Of a stretch of 64,000 nucleotides of DNA, positions 15,346 to 27,900 are shown one piece after another. The DNA comes from Rostratula benghalensis (Eukaryota > Chordata > Aves > Charadriiformes > Rostratulidae). The stretch is from contig VXAI01000467.1 in the NCBI GenBank assembly GCA_013399305.1, positions 278,477 through 342,476 on the forward strand, in the 5' to 3' direction. Both the position numbers and the translations under genes were made by a program. How positions within the stretch are numbered: position 1 is the first letter of the stretch; each line of letters begins with the position of its first letter. The notes under the pieces are model-generated. The model saw nothing but the letters and a program-made list of their open reading frames with translations, did not search any database and was not told the origin of the DNA.

Positions 15346-15428
15346 AGAGGGAAGGGAAGGGAAGGGAAGGGAAGGGAAGGGAAGGGAAGGGAAGGGAAGG
15401 GAAGGGAAGGGAAGGGAAGGGAAGGGAA
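15346..15428. repeat. (GGGAA)n pentanucleotide polypurine array, about 16 units
   Basis: The plus strand carries roughly 16 perfect GGGAA units, preceded by a further purine-only stretch from about 15327. In the CSMD3 transcript it is a pure pyrimidine (TTCCC)n tract about 3.9 kb downstream of the 309-bp cassette exon. Frames through it give Arg/Glu/Gly/Lys repeats on one strand and Pro/Ser/Leu/Phe repeats on the other; they are not genes. Confidence 0.98.
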
Positions 15429-18400
15429 AAGGTTCGATTGGAAGGCACATACAATCATCATCTATTCCACCTCTCTGACCTCTCAAGGGCTTACCAAAAG
15501 TTAGACTTTTACTAAAGGCATTATTCAATGCCTCAGGAGAAGTATGCTGTAAAAGCACTCACAACAAAGACATCTCAATTATCTCTCATGATGTTTGCAT
15601 ATACTGAAATAAAGTTCTACAGACTGAAGAAATATTAATTCTTCATAATGAAGAATATTTTCTTCATAATGACTGAAGAGATATTATTTATAAAAAAAAT
15701 TCAATAGTACTTCCAGCATTACTAAACTCTGAAGTGTATGAAATGCAGATATTTGAAAATATTCTCCACTATTGTTATGATCAAGCTAATAGTACCGCAA
15801 TAAAAAGAAAAGAAACCGGAAAAAAAAAAAAATCATATTTAATTTCCTTCCTGATTCCATATCTGAAGACAACAGATCATACTAGAAACTGTGTTTGTAG
15901 TATCCACATGAATTGTTACTGAATGCTTGGCATTTGAAGTTTCTAGATTTAACTGAAAGAAGGCACCTCCATTTTCCCCTTCTACTTCTTTATAGAGGAA
16001 GAGAGACACTTTCCTGAGTTTGAGCACTTGGTTTCATTAGAACTCAGTATCCAAAATATGCTGTGTTTCTCTTCCATCTTTCATATCTAAATATATTTTT
16101 CATTAGCCTATGAAGCTGCATCTTGAAAGTAAGATATTCACCCTTCATCTACTCCCTCCTTCTACTAGAAGGCTTCATCGTTCCAAGAACATTTTCACTT
16201 CACATACTGGCATTCACTTCCTGAAATATTTATCTTTTCATCCTGTCTTACATTTTCTTTTGTAAGGTGGGATAATCAGAACAATGTAACACCATTATAG
16301 TTCTTTTATTCATCTGAAACAGTCTGAATTCTTTTTGATGAAAGAATAATAATGTACATTATTCCTCTATCACTCTCACTGTCGTCTTATAAAATGATAC
16401 TGCTGCTTCCTATGTATACTGGAAGTATTTCACCAAACGCATCTAGGGTTCCATTTTCCTCTCTTAAATAGAACACAAAATCTTCTCTTATTTTGTGATT
16501 TCCGAGTAATAATCTTAGAGAAGAACAGTTTCAGCCAGCTACTACACAACCTACAATTATTGGTGAAGTCCAGATAATAACTATGGTAGACTAATTTACA
16601 TCCAGCAGTTTAATTTTAGGTAGACATAGATCTTCTAGATCTCTGTATGTGTCTCTTTCAGACATACACTTTAAAAATACCAGTTTAAGAAACAAAACAG
16701 TGTTGTTATTGTTTACTCCTTCTGAAAGATCTTATTAACAGAACAATCCTTAACTCAACAGTACAACTCTTATTCTGTAGTTAATGTTTTTCATCAGTGC
16801 TAATATATCCCAAAACAGCACTACTCTGATCTCACTAGCAAGATTCTCAAAAAGCCTCCAGTGAAGACTACACATACAGTAAATTTTAAATATACACATA
16901 CACACTATAATAACTTTTAGTAAGTTACATTTAGTATATAAAATTTTATCTTTTTAGTTATTAATTAATTTTCATAGATCTGGAACATGATTCTTTAAAT
17001 ATGATCAAAAACACAGGACAAATATATTTCTAAAGTATGAACTAATTTTTAATGTTTATTAAATAGAGAAGGAATTAAAGAAGGAATTTTCATCTACTTG
17101 TTAAATAGTTTAATAGTATATAGTTCGATGGTAATTTAATATGCAGTGCAAGACATGAGTTTTTCTACTCATGTGCATATTTCATTGTCAAAGAGAGTCT
17201 AAAACACTTCCATAGGAACCTACAGGAACTCCATAAAAATACCCGTGGAATATCCTTCCATAACTGAGCTTTCTTCAAGTCAATTAATAATACTGTCACA
17301 TTCACAAACATTCCTTCAAAATACGTCTGGGTCTTTCTAATAAGGAATATATTATGGAAGACTGTTAAACATTACTTATTGAACACCACTTTGATACACA
17401 ATCATGGCTGTTGTAAGTATAGTACTAAATATTTTGTGTTTGCCAGGTATATGAATTGTTTTATATGAATTGTATATGATATTGTTTTGCTAGGTATATG
17501 AATACCCTCTCTAATTGCATATACGTGTATATTGTTCTGTGTTCATAATACATTAAATGTATATATATATATATAAAAGCATTTGTATAAAGAACGCTAG
17601 CAAAATAAAGACTTTAAATGTGACATGAGGGAATAAACTACATACAGAAGTATTTACTTTCTTCTGCAGTACCTACAAGGCTGATTTAATCTGTGTGTGG
17701 TCTGTGGTACATTTTAGTACCTGTGGTACTTTAATATGTGACAAATAAGCACCATAACATTATTTTAGCAGTACATTGGTCTCTAACTTGGGGGTTTTTT
17801 GTTGGGTTTTTTTTGGTTGTTTTTTTTTTTTTAAATGACAAAATTAAATTGGAAGCATGAGCCTTACCTATGTCCTATACTAAAGGATAGGTCAGAGAAG
17901 AAAAGGACAGTGAAAAAACAGTGGAGAGGACATTGCAGCACAGTGATTATAAATGTATGGAAGAAACTATACATATATCGCAATTACTGCTAAAATTAAC
18001 TGCCAAAATTATTACAGGCCCTCAGATACTCCCTTATAACTGAAAATAAGCTTGTTTTTTTCCTTTTTTAACTTGAAGAAAAATGTTCTGAAGTGAATGC
18101 ATAGCCGCACAATCAGGACAAACTAAACTCTATTAATTTATATCAGCTGATAACCACAAAAATACTTCAGATTTGTACTGAAATACAAATTAAATACAAA
18201 TAGCTGTTCAATTACTTCTGTTTCATAGGCAAATAAAATACAGTGCTAGTTTTTCAGTTATCCTACTTAAATTACCTGCTTTAAAATTCTCTAGAACTGC
18301 AGCTCTGCTGTTTCAATAGGTGTTAGTAAATGAAACTACAATAACTTTACCTAGCTGATTATCTTATCCAATAGGATCAGATAGGATCAGGATTCCAATC

Positions 18401-18660
18401 TAAAGTATTCTTTATAAAATATTAACCATACAATGAGACTTCTACAAGTTGTTTGTGCTATAAAAGATGTTCTTCCATATTTTTTTATATTTATAAATTC
18501 TTCATGCATAATAGAATAACATGAAACAACAGATTAGCACACAATAAAAATCTCTCAGCCTCTTGTTTCAGGTATCGCCATTTACCTTTTCACACAATAA
18601 ATATTACTTTGTTTATACTCCAGATATTATTCATTATTAGTACTTTAGCATGTGGATTAA

Positions 18661-18766
18661 ATCTTCTGAATGTAAGAAGATTTAAAAATCTTCATTTTCT
18701 GAATATAAAAAGATTTTTAAATCTTCATATGGGAAGATTATGAATCTTCATAAAAATAAAATCTTT
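18661..18766. repeat. Cluster of short AT-rich palindromes (AAGATTT/AAATCTT)
   Basis: ATCTTC recurs at 18661, 18688, 18721 and 18744. It is combined with AAGATTTAAAAATCTT, AAGATTTTTAAATCTT and GAAGATTATGAATCTTC, giving three imperfect palindromes within about 100 bp. The units look like decayed tandem copies of roughly 25-35 bp. The cluster lies about 0.6 kb downstream of the 309-bp cassette in the transcript. I know no named family with this structure. Confidence 0.75.
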
Positions 18767-19341
18767 AGCTTTACTACTTAAATGCTTCCGACTGAATTCC
18801 TTAGTGATCTAAACTTTGCTTCATTCATTGATATCGTGTTTGATAGAATAAAAATGTACAATGTTTTTAAAGGCCAAAATTTTGCTGAAGATTTAAGCAG
18901 AAGTGACATTATTCCAGCTGCATCACCAATTAGTCTGGAATGCAGCGGCCATTTATAAAGTACATTCATATGCTATAGTTGCTTATATCTAAATACATAT
19001 GCAGAATAGATTAATATTTTGCTCTCAGTTCTCTGAACTTTCACCAGATCTCACTTACACTAGGCTTGTTAGTGAAATGTGAAAGAAGCTATAAAGTGGC
19101 ATCAAGAGAAAATTCCTTTTGTCTTTTTATAAATCAAATTAATTTAAATTACCATGACAATATTATTATTAATTTCATTTTCTGTCTGGCTGCCCCACTA
19201 GAACTCAATTTTAAACAGATTTAATCTCTTTCCCATTTGGTTCAATTACATTTCCTGAATGAATGCCTGACCTTTCACTTTTAATTTCTATAAAATATTT
19301 TTCTGCAACTACATGGGCACAAATAAAATAATATCCAATAC

Positions 19342-19650
19342 CTCTATGAGTAACAACTGCAAGTTCTTTAGTTCTTTCTATCTGCTCAGCATTTCTTGGC
19401 CGTCTTCTTTTGCTTTGTGAAATTGCTTGATGAAGAGAAAGCGCTTCCTCAGAAGTAGCCGACTCCAGAACTGATTTTCTTATATTCATAGCTTGCACTT
19501 GTTGCTCTTCAGAAGGTTGTCTATAGATGGTCACTGCACTGGATACAGCAACATCAGCAGATGTGCTAGCAACAGTAATAGCACCAGTAGTGGCCGCAAT
19601 ACGCTCCTCTAACTCACCAGTGGAGGCAGTTTTGATCAAAGTGGAAGAAC
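19342..19650 (-). CDS. CSMD3: CSMD3 alternative cassette exon, Ser/Thr-rich Cys-free stalk
   Basis: This 309-bp minus-strand exon is two bases, 102 codons and one base, phase 1 at both ends. It begins GSSTLIKTASTGELEE and ends AEQIERTKELAVVTHR. Those ends, and a middle with TTGAI, VAST and RRRPR, match the segment I recall from the long human CSMD3 isoform between CUB2 and the VKKAIDFKSRG linker; that segment is absent from CSMD1 and CSMD2 as I remember them. About a quarter of the residues are Ser or Thr, there is no Cys and no N-glycosylation sequon, and a SKRRRPR basic cluster lies in the last third. This suggests a disordered, possibly O-glycosylated stalk. The acceptor (GTCCCACAG) has a poor pyrimidine tract and the donor (GAG|GTATTG) is weak, as expected for a cassette. 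The frame stays open into flanking intron (19211-19663), so exon ends rest on splice sites and phase. Confidence 0.95.
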
Positions 19651-22600
19651 CTGTGGGACACACAGTAGCACTGGATGCTAACTTTTTCTTTTGAATTGTG
19701 TTTTCCTGATCAACCTAAGAGATTAACTTTGCCTTTACATAGCAAAGACAACTGACATGAAAAGACGAAAAGTTAATATACTTTATTTAAAAATTTGAAG
19801 TAATCAGAACAGTTTTTAATGCTAGTGAACATTTTTTTTTAAGTTTTAATATTACATGATTAGTTTTAAATGTCCTCAAAAACTTATAGTATCAACTTTT
19901 CTACCACTCAGAAGGACAGCACATAACTTCCAAATGCCAGTTCTGAAATCAGCATGACTAGAGCAAAATATATGGCAATATCATTAAAAGGGATCCCATC
20001 TCTAGAAAAGTGGTAACTGCCCTATCAAGAAGGGATACAGCAGCATTATATAGTAACCCATGTAGTAGGTGAAGATTCTGTACTCCAAACGTGTTCATAC
20101 ATTTGATTCTTTTCATCAAAGCTTGACAGGGCTCTAAAGGCTCATTTAGACTTGATACAAAGCCAAGGGTAGTGGACAATAATATGTACACATTTAGACA
20201 ATACATTTAAGCATAATTATCTATACTTCATATTGGACAAAGGCTGAATCTTTAATTCTCTTTTTGCTCTCTGATTCTTGTAAAAGGCAGATTATTTTTA
20301 CTCAAAAAAACCATCCACAAAATATTGGATGAGTTAAAAATTCATCCATCCACTGCTTATGAAAATAATAACACTTCTAATTTGTCTAACCACTAAAATA
20401 TATAACCCATGTGGAAATTTTTAAAATATTTTATTAACCTTTTAGTCTTTCCCCACTCCCCAGATTTGGCTGCAAATGTTTGGAGACCAAGTCTCTCACC
20501 TGTCAGCATTCAGAATATCTAACACAGTAGCAACTCCAGCTTGACTAGAATGAGTAAGTGACTGGGCAATGCATAATGAAATTCATAAAAAATTAGCATT
20601 AAGAAAGTTGATGTAGAATGAGCTGTACTGTGTTATACCAGTATCTTTGAAGCATGGCTTTTTCATTGCATGATAATGATTAAGAGCCTCTTGAATAGTC
20701 ATTCAAACAACAACATTCCACGCTTCTTTTACATCTGAGCTGTCCTCTTACACGGACTTTGAGACTCATCCTTTAAGTGTAGTGGCTGATAACAGGATGG
20801 AAACAAAACAGAGTTTTTGCATTGCTAGGATAATCTATATATTAGAAAACAGAACAAAAGAGTCCCAGAAGCACTGAGCAGTATATACCACCTTTCATGC
20901 ATAAGATAGATCAAATTTCTTGAATTATCAAATGTACTGTATAAAAAAATGGAACAGATCCTAATGTCAAAAATACTCAATTTCACTAGTAAAGGGAGAA
21001 AATTTTGTTTACTGGAGAAATTGTAGGCTGAAAATATTTAAAAAATTAAAACTAAAAAATTACTTCCAGACTTCAAACCAAAACCTGCTTACTATTCTAT
21101 GATGACAGTGATATAAATAACTACTAAAGATCTAGACATGTTTTGTACTTTATTTTAGAATAAAATAAGAAAATTTTCACAACAATTAATAATACCACAA
21201 GACTAAGCTAGTTATGATTCAGGATACAATACATTTGGCAGACAGGTATCAAGATTAAAATACAGAAAATACAAGTGCATTGTCAACAGGTATTTTGTAA
21301 CAGGACACTGTTGATTAAACAAAGAAAACTTATTGTATGTTAAATAAGAACTACTATTAAAGCAAAATCTGTGTGGACCTGTCTTCATCATGCAAGCAAA
21401 CATAAAACAACAGGCAGTCATCTGCTCCACATATCAGTCTCAAAGCAAAACAAAATTATATTCTGCAAATCAGTAAAATGGCATGCAGTATCCTAGTGCT
21501 TTAAAGATGCACATCACTTTAAATGAAAACAAGTTAAGAGAAACTAAAATTTAAAAAAAGGAAAAAAAAAGAAAGAAATAAAAAGAAAAATATGCTTACT
21601 TAAAGCTTCAAATCTATACATTGAAAGTACTGTACTACTTTGATACTGAGGCAACTTTTAAGCAAAACACCTCTCTTTTTAGGCTTCCAAATCCACTTAC
21701 ACTGCAAAAAGAACTCATGCAGAAGATCAGTAAAAGGTAAACGGTGTGGTTTAATTTACATAGAAGATAAAAAAAAAATAATGTATAAATAGCCTAGTAA
21801 TATCAGCTACAGAATAGATGCATTCATGTTTGCCTAAATGTAATTTGTAATCTGGAAAAGCCTGTAAAAGCATGAACATTGGTGCCTTGGTATTCTGTGA
21901 AAACATGTTTAGATCAATTGAAGCATCAATGTGTTTCATGTGATGTAACATATACTCCACCTCAGTCATCTGAAGTCAAATTTTATCAGTTTGTTGAAGA
22001 GACTACTTTAAAAATTATAATTTCTTGTATAAAATTGCATTCTTCCCCCCTTAATAGTTTAGTTAAGAAAAAAAAAATAATAAAACCCCACAAGATCACA
22101 ATGAAAACAGTTAAAAGAAGGAAGACTGATTTTCCCATTTTGGATAAAGTTTAAACCAACATTTTTCAGTCAGCTAAAGTCAACTCAAGAGGTAGGTCAT
22201 CACTTTGAATGCACAGTCAGCAACTGAGAAAAATTGAGTCTTGGGGAACTGCCAGGCTGCACCATGGGAGGAAGCAATAAGGATGCGGAGGCAAGAGACA
22301 ATAATTGTAGCTCAGGATGTGGGGTCACAAGAAAGGGAATCTGACTAAAACAGTCTGAGACCTACAAGACTGGACAAGCATTTCTCTAAGTGTGTCCTTG
22401 TGGATGGAGAGCAGATTAAAATCAGTATAACTGAGGACCTTTCATGTGTCAAATTAGACTTCTTAGGGAAGGAAAAATTTGAAGCAGTATTTACAGATAA
22501 AAATTCATAGTTATGTAGAGGAAGGAGATCAAGCTGATGATCTACAGAGCAATTTAGTTCAGAAAACTAATCTCAATGAACCACCACTCAAAAGTGTTGG

Positions 22601-23943
22601 AATTGCAGAAACTTCTGATAATGCAAACATATGGAAGACCCATAAGCCTTTCTATTTATATAGGAGTGGAGGTTGCTTCAGATTCCAGGATCATTTTTAG
22701 TAAAGGAAAGAGGCAAGATCCTTTGACATTTGCCTGAGACAAAGTTCCAAAAATAGATTATGAATCTGTGCTAGATGCACACATTTTGCATATGCAATAT
22801 GCTACGACTATACACAGGGTTCCTGTTGTAAACATGGTAGCAAAGGAAATTTACCCTAGATAAACTCATAGAGGAAGTTCTCATTTAAACTAACCTAATG
22901 GAATAACTTTTTAAAAGTGATCCTTCAGGGAATAAAATCATCTAGGGAGATAGTTAATATCTTTGTTCTGCAGAAGCATTCACCAGCAAAAAATAATTAA
23001 GGCAGAAAAGAGTCTCCAATACAATAAAAATGCTTTTCTTGATATTTTTTTTCTTCCCTTTTAGACAACTATGACTCTTTTTTAAAGGGAAGGCCTCACT
23101 TTAAAGTAGGTAATACTGGAACAATATATCTTCCCTCTTCAACCAGTACAGATATTTACAATATATTCATGTAAATTGTAAGTAATGTGCCAATATTAAA
23201 TTAAAATGTAACAACTTTTAGAAACTGTACACCTGAAAAAAATTGTTCCTTTGTGTTGGAAAGCAGAATCAGATTCCTATTGGGATTCCTGTTGTAGTTT
23301 TTAATTTGAAGCTCTACACACTTTAGAAATAAGTTTTTTTTCTTAACTAAAAAATTAATTAATTTCAGACAGGGCAAGCTGAGTTTTATGCTCATTTTAG
23401 AAGCTTGAGCTCTATACTATGTTAACATGTTGTGTTCAATCCTAGATTAAAGCGTAGAGTTTAGCTATTTTGTCAGAATTGTTTTTCTCTTACAGTTCCA
23501 CAAGTTTCCACAAGGCAAAGCATCAATGATTAGTCAACAAGCGCTAACACATAACTTAAGATCAGGGCCTTTTCATAAAAATAAGATAGCTAATTGTCAA
23601 TGATTAATTGCCATTCTTTCTCACACAATACAATTTTTTATCAGGATTCAAGCAGAAAGGATTTCAAGGAAAGTGAATTAGTTCACTAAACTATTATAAA
23701 TACAAAGACTGAAAACATACACAGTAAAATTTGACTAAGCTAAAAGTCCACCATTAAATGACCGAAATGCAAATAAAGGAGTTGTTTCATAAAGAAGTAT
23801 TTGGCAGAAGTTTTTCTACATATTTTACATATTTTCTAAATTTTCCTTTATTTCAGAGAAGCATGACAAATAAACAAACATTCTAATACTAGTTATTTAT
23901 CAACTATTTAGTACTACCATGCTGGTTAGGAAGTAAATAGATT

Positions 23944-23966
23944 AAAAAAAAAAAAAAAAAAAAAAA
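23944..23966. repeat. Poly(A) run of 23 bases
   Basis: This is a homopolymer about 70 bp to the left of the CR1 fragment. No polyadenylation signal or gene-like body precedes it. Confidence 0.93.
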
Positions 23967-24034
23967 GAGTGAATATTCTGTAGTATGAGTTGGGTTCATA
24001 AAACATTGGGATTAAAACAGTTCTTATCCAAAGG

Positions 24035-24990
24035 ATCATAGAATAACCTTAGGAGGCTCCCTGTTGTCACAACAACTTCAAGCAGGGTCAGCCATGAAGT
24101 CAAACCACTTCCTTAGGGTTTTATCTGGTCAGGTCTGGAGAAAATCTCCTAGGATGGAGACTGCACAATCTCCCTGAGCAATTTTCTCAAATGCATCTTT
24201 CCTCACAGAAGGAAAGTTTATCTTTATATCTGGCCTGAAGATTTCATTTCAAATTCTATCAGTTGTCTCATCCTCGCACTATGTTCCACCATCAAAAACT
24301 CGGTTCTGTGTTTTCGATAACCCCTTTGCAGGCATTTGGAAGCTGCTACTAGCTTTCTCCTCTTCTCCAGGCTAAAAGAGCTCAGCTTCCTCAACCTTTT
24401 CTCCCAGGGAAGTTCCCTAGACCTAGCCATCTTGTTAGCCCTCCACTGAGTTTGCTGAAGGAAAAACCTCAACTTTCTTGTCATGTGGCCCAAAATTTGG
24501 TGCACTATCATGTGACCAACCATGGTCACAGCAGCACTGAGTAAAGGACAATGACCTTTCCCTTTGATCTACTTGTGACATTCCCACTAATGTAACTCAG
24601 GACACTCTTGGCCCTCTTTGCTGCCAGAGTTCATTGCTGGGTCATGCTCAGCTTGCTGTCTGACCACAACCTACAGGACCTTTTCAACAGAGCTCATTGC
24701 TACCAGCCAGTCCTGTTGCCAGGGGTTCTTGCTGCCCAGGTGCAGAGCTTTTCACTTGCCCTTGTTTAGCTTCATGAGATTACTGTTGGCCCATTCCTCT
24801 AGCTTGTCTATGTCTTTATCGATGACAATCCTGTTTTCAATTATGTTGACTGACATTTTAGTGTCATCTGCAAATTCAATGAGATAGCTTTCTGTCACTG
24901 ATTCAAGCCCATTAGTAAACGTGTTGAACAGAATTTGTGCCATGATGGTCCCCTGCAGTACTCTGCATGTTACTGAACTCTAGGTAGATT
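24035..24990 (-). mobile_element. CR1 LINE fragment with RT remnant
   Basis: The left edge has ATCATAGAATAACC, a CR1 3' terminus in reverse. Reading the minus strand from right to left gives the RT palm motif FADDTK (coded near 24856-24875) inside an open stretch at 24752-24943. After this come WANSNLMKLNKGK, then a thumb-region piece with LRKLSSFSLEKRRK, and then the 3' UTR. This is the expected order of a 5'-truncated CR1 of about 950 bp. Frames are broken and the copy is inactive. The plus-strand open frame at 24618-24887 is its antisense shadow. The right boundary is approximate. Confidence 0.93.
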
Positions 24991-27900
24991 ATGGCCCATT
25001 TATGACTATCCTTTAAATTTATATGGTTTTAACTTCAGCAGCAGAAAAAAAACCCATAAAAACTGGCAAATTGTTCATAAGAGCAAATAAATGGGATCTA
25101 AGTCTATAATGTAATTCATTAGAATTAGTTTGCTGATTAATTCTTAAGACTCAGATTGAGTTCAAAATGTGAAAGCAAATAGGGATATTCACTATCTTGT
25201 TTATTCAGGAAGAATTCAACATGCAGGAATATATTAATCCTTGTGACACGTAAAATCCAACCACATACTTTCCAAAAAAAGCTCAAAGTCCTTAATGCAG
25301 ATGACCTGAAATGGGACTCGCTGTAGGAAAGTACTACTGAGGTCAGCTTGGGATTTCTTCTGTGTATCTTAATATCAAGAAGTAAGCTACTCTATCCTAA
25401 TTCAACGGGTAGTCGAGAAAGAAGTATTGACAGTCTTAAGCAGAATTAAAATGCATATTTCATTAAGGGAGAAAAGGGGTGGTTAGAACTGTATATAGGA
25501 TTTCAAAAAAGAGTAATCACTATATTCCATCTTCATTCTTCTTTCAGATATTCAAGGACTTTCAGTCAAGACTTAGTCTCCTTACTTAAAATCTTCCCAC
25601 AGTTAACTAACTTTGCCATGAGCAGTGCATCCCATTAACAAAGGGGGTTTTTTGCTAACAAAATTCTGTAATTAACTATTCTCTTTGATGTTCTCTGTCA
25701 TTACATATCTGCTGCCTGCAAGACTTTCCAATAAAGTCACAAACCTAATTAGAAAAATGTATTCTGGATCTGGTAAAGGAATTTTCAATTTAGTGTACAT
25801 ATAGCAACTTATTTGACACTTAAAATATTTTCTAGATGTCCTTTCAGTCTTACTATCTTCACAAAACTCTTTTTTATTCTTCATAAATTTCTAGTATTTT
25901 TACTTCCTCTTAGATTAAAATTACAGCTTTGTTTCTGTTGATTAACCAGTAAACAATAGAAAAGCAAGGAATCTGAAACACAAAGGTACCTTTGCAAATA
26001 TAAAATCAGTACAAACAACTGACATAAAACACTCTTATGACCAAATTATTTTCAGTTCACAGGTATTCAGGGAGGAAATAAAACAGTGGATCTAGAGAAA
26101 AACATGACTGAAAAAATGCAGTTCAAAACAAGTTCCTAGACTTCATTCCAAAAAGCATTTATCCAAATAGCAAAAACCTCAAGAGCTAAGCTATCTAGAC
26201 AGAAGTATAACATACATATTTTTTTATTCCTTTTGTTTTCATGTTGTCCACAATTTGGGTGATTTCATTCAGAATTTAATTTTTCTTTCTTTTTGGGTTC
26301 CAGAAGGGACTTCTTTGTATTACTGCATTCTCTAATGATTTATTTTTCACCTGTATTTTTTTCTCTCTCTTTTTTCAAGCACTTTATTATTTTTACTTTC
26401 TTCTCTTTGTGTCCATCTTTTATATTAATTTTAAATGTAAATCAACTGCTGCACCAAGGCATAAAGCAGAACAGCCTGAAAGTAACATTGAAGCATCAAC
26501 CAGAAATTTTCAGGGATGCAGGAGATAAAGACATTTGTCATCCTTCAGTACTGAACGATGTCTCCGTGATTTCCCAGATGCTTCTCTCAGTGAACTTACG
26601 AACATCTGATGATTTTTTTTAAGTAGATACTGAAAATATGATAAATTTATGTATCTTAATTTTATTAAATTGATTACATTTGAAAATCTGAATTCCTACC
26701 CAGACAAAATGAACCTAGTTGTCTGGCTTGCTTTTTTAAATATGGAACTGCCAAACATATTAACACATCATTTATCTTTCCTATACTAAATTCAGGACAT
26801 AGACAGAGAACTACCACCTTTTTTTTTTCTTTTACACATATCTATTTTAATAATAGATTTTATTCCAGTAATATATGTTTCTTTGTTACAAAAACAATAT
26901 GAAAATGATGAACATAGGAACACATATGGATACTGTTCTTTCAATTGGTTTAAATAATAATAAATAATTTTTAAAGGCCTATTACTTTTAAGAAAAAGCA
27001 ATACCAAAACCAAATTTTAGCAGAAATAAATGTTTGTAAATCAGAAAGCAGTGATCTGAAATAGAAAATAATTATTTACATATGAACATTTTTTGCATAG
27101 TCATATTTTGCTTTCATCTCAAAAGAGGAGTGCATCAATGCAAGATAAATATGTGGAAACTTAGAAATCATAATCATAGAAAAAAACCTTACACATTTTT
27201 CAAGATTTTCAGCAATACTATAAGGATATTTGAAATTAATGATAAAATGTTGGGATTTAAATTATTGGCCTATTTACTAGCAGTCATCTTGCAAAAGAGT
27301 ACCTTTTTGTATTTGTCAACTAAAAAGCCATGCCGATATTGTCTTACATCTTTATTTTGTTTGTAATTTGCTCTTGTGAATCAGAGTGCAACAGAAAGAT
27401 TTATCTATGCTTTTTTTAGGATAGGATAATGTCAAATAGATAAATCTTCAAGACTCTGTACAAAGCACTGTAACTAGCAACCATTTAAAAAAGAGGTTTT
27501 TTCTTTCTGTCTAGGAACTACTCAGGACAACAGGGGACTGCATGCATTTCATACATTCTGCAAAATCTTGTATGTACACTTTTAAAAAAATATCTTGATG
27601 TGAACATGTATGATGGATGTGTAATCATAGGTTTCCATAAGTTTTAAATGTAAAGGTTCTGTTTTCGAATCCTGTTTCTTGTGTTACTTTAGACATGCAA
27701 TCATATTGTAGTGCTCTCATTTCTCATCAACAAAATGCAATTCACACTTCCTTTTACTGCCAAATGGTTATTAATATTAGTTGTCTAATATATGTTCATC
27801 GCTATAAGCAAATAAGCCAGCATGCAGAAATCAAATATACAGTTCCAGATAGAGCAATACTTGCTAAAGATGTAACTACGTATTGATATTACTCTGACAC

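Larger units (their letters stand above)
6263..19341 (-). other. CSMD3: CSMD3 intron between the 309-bp cassette and the linker exon (about 13.1 kb)
   Basis: The sense strand runs from a moderate donor (GAG|GTATTG at 19341) to the T-rich acceptor at 6263. It is AT-rich throughout. Recognisable contents are A-runs near 6519-6540 and 6738-6780, a decayed CR1 3' end at 10255-10490, a 15-base N gap at 11891-11905, a GGGAA array at 15346-15428 and an ATCTTC palindromic cluster at 18661-18766. The remaining stretches show no feature I can support. Open frames at 13475-13687, 14180-14386 and 15734-15922 are unrecognised and probably chance. Confidence 0.85.

Noticed and set aside
15300..15558. Gly/Arg/Glu/Lys-rich and Pro/Ser/Leu/Phe-rich open frames
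   Set aside because: Produced by the GGGAA array on either strand.
19211..19663. A single 150-codon gene starting at the ATG at 19661-19663
   Set aside because: The first four and the last 40-odd codons lie outside the splice sites; phase and the known CSMD3 segment show an internal exon at 19342-19650.
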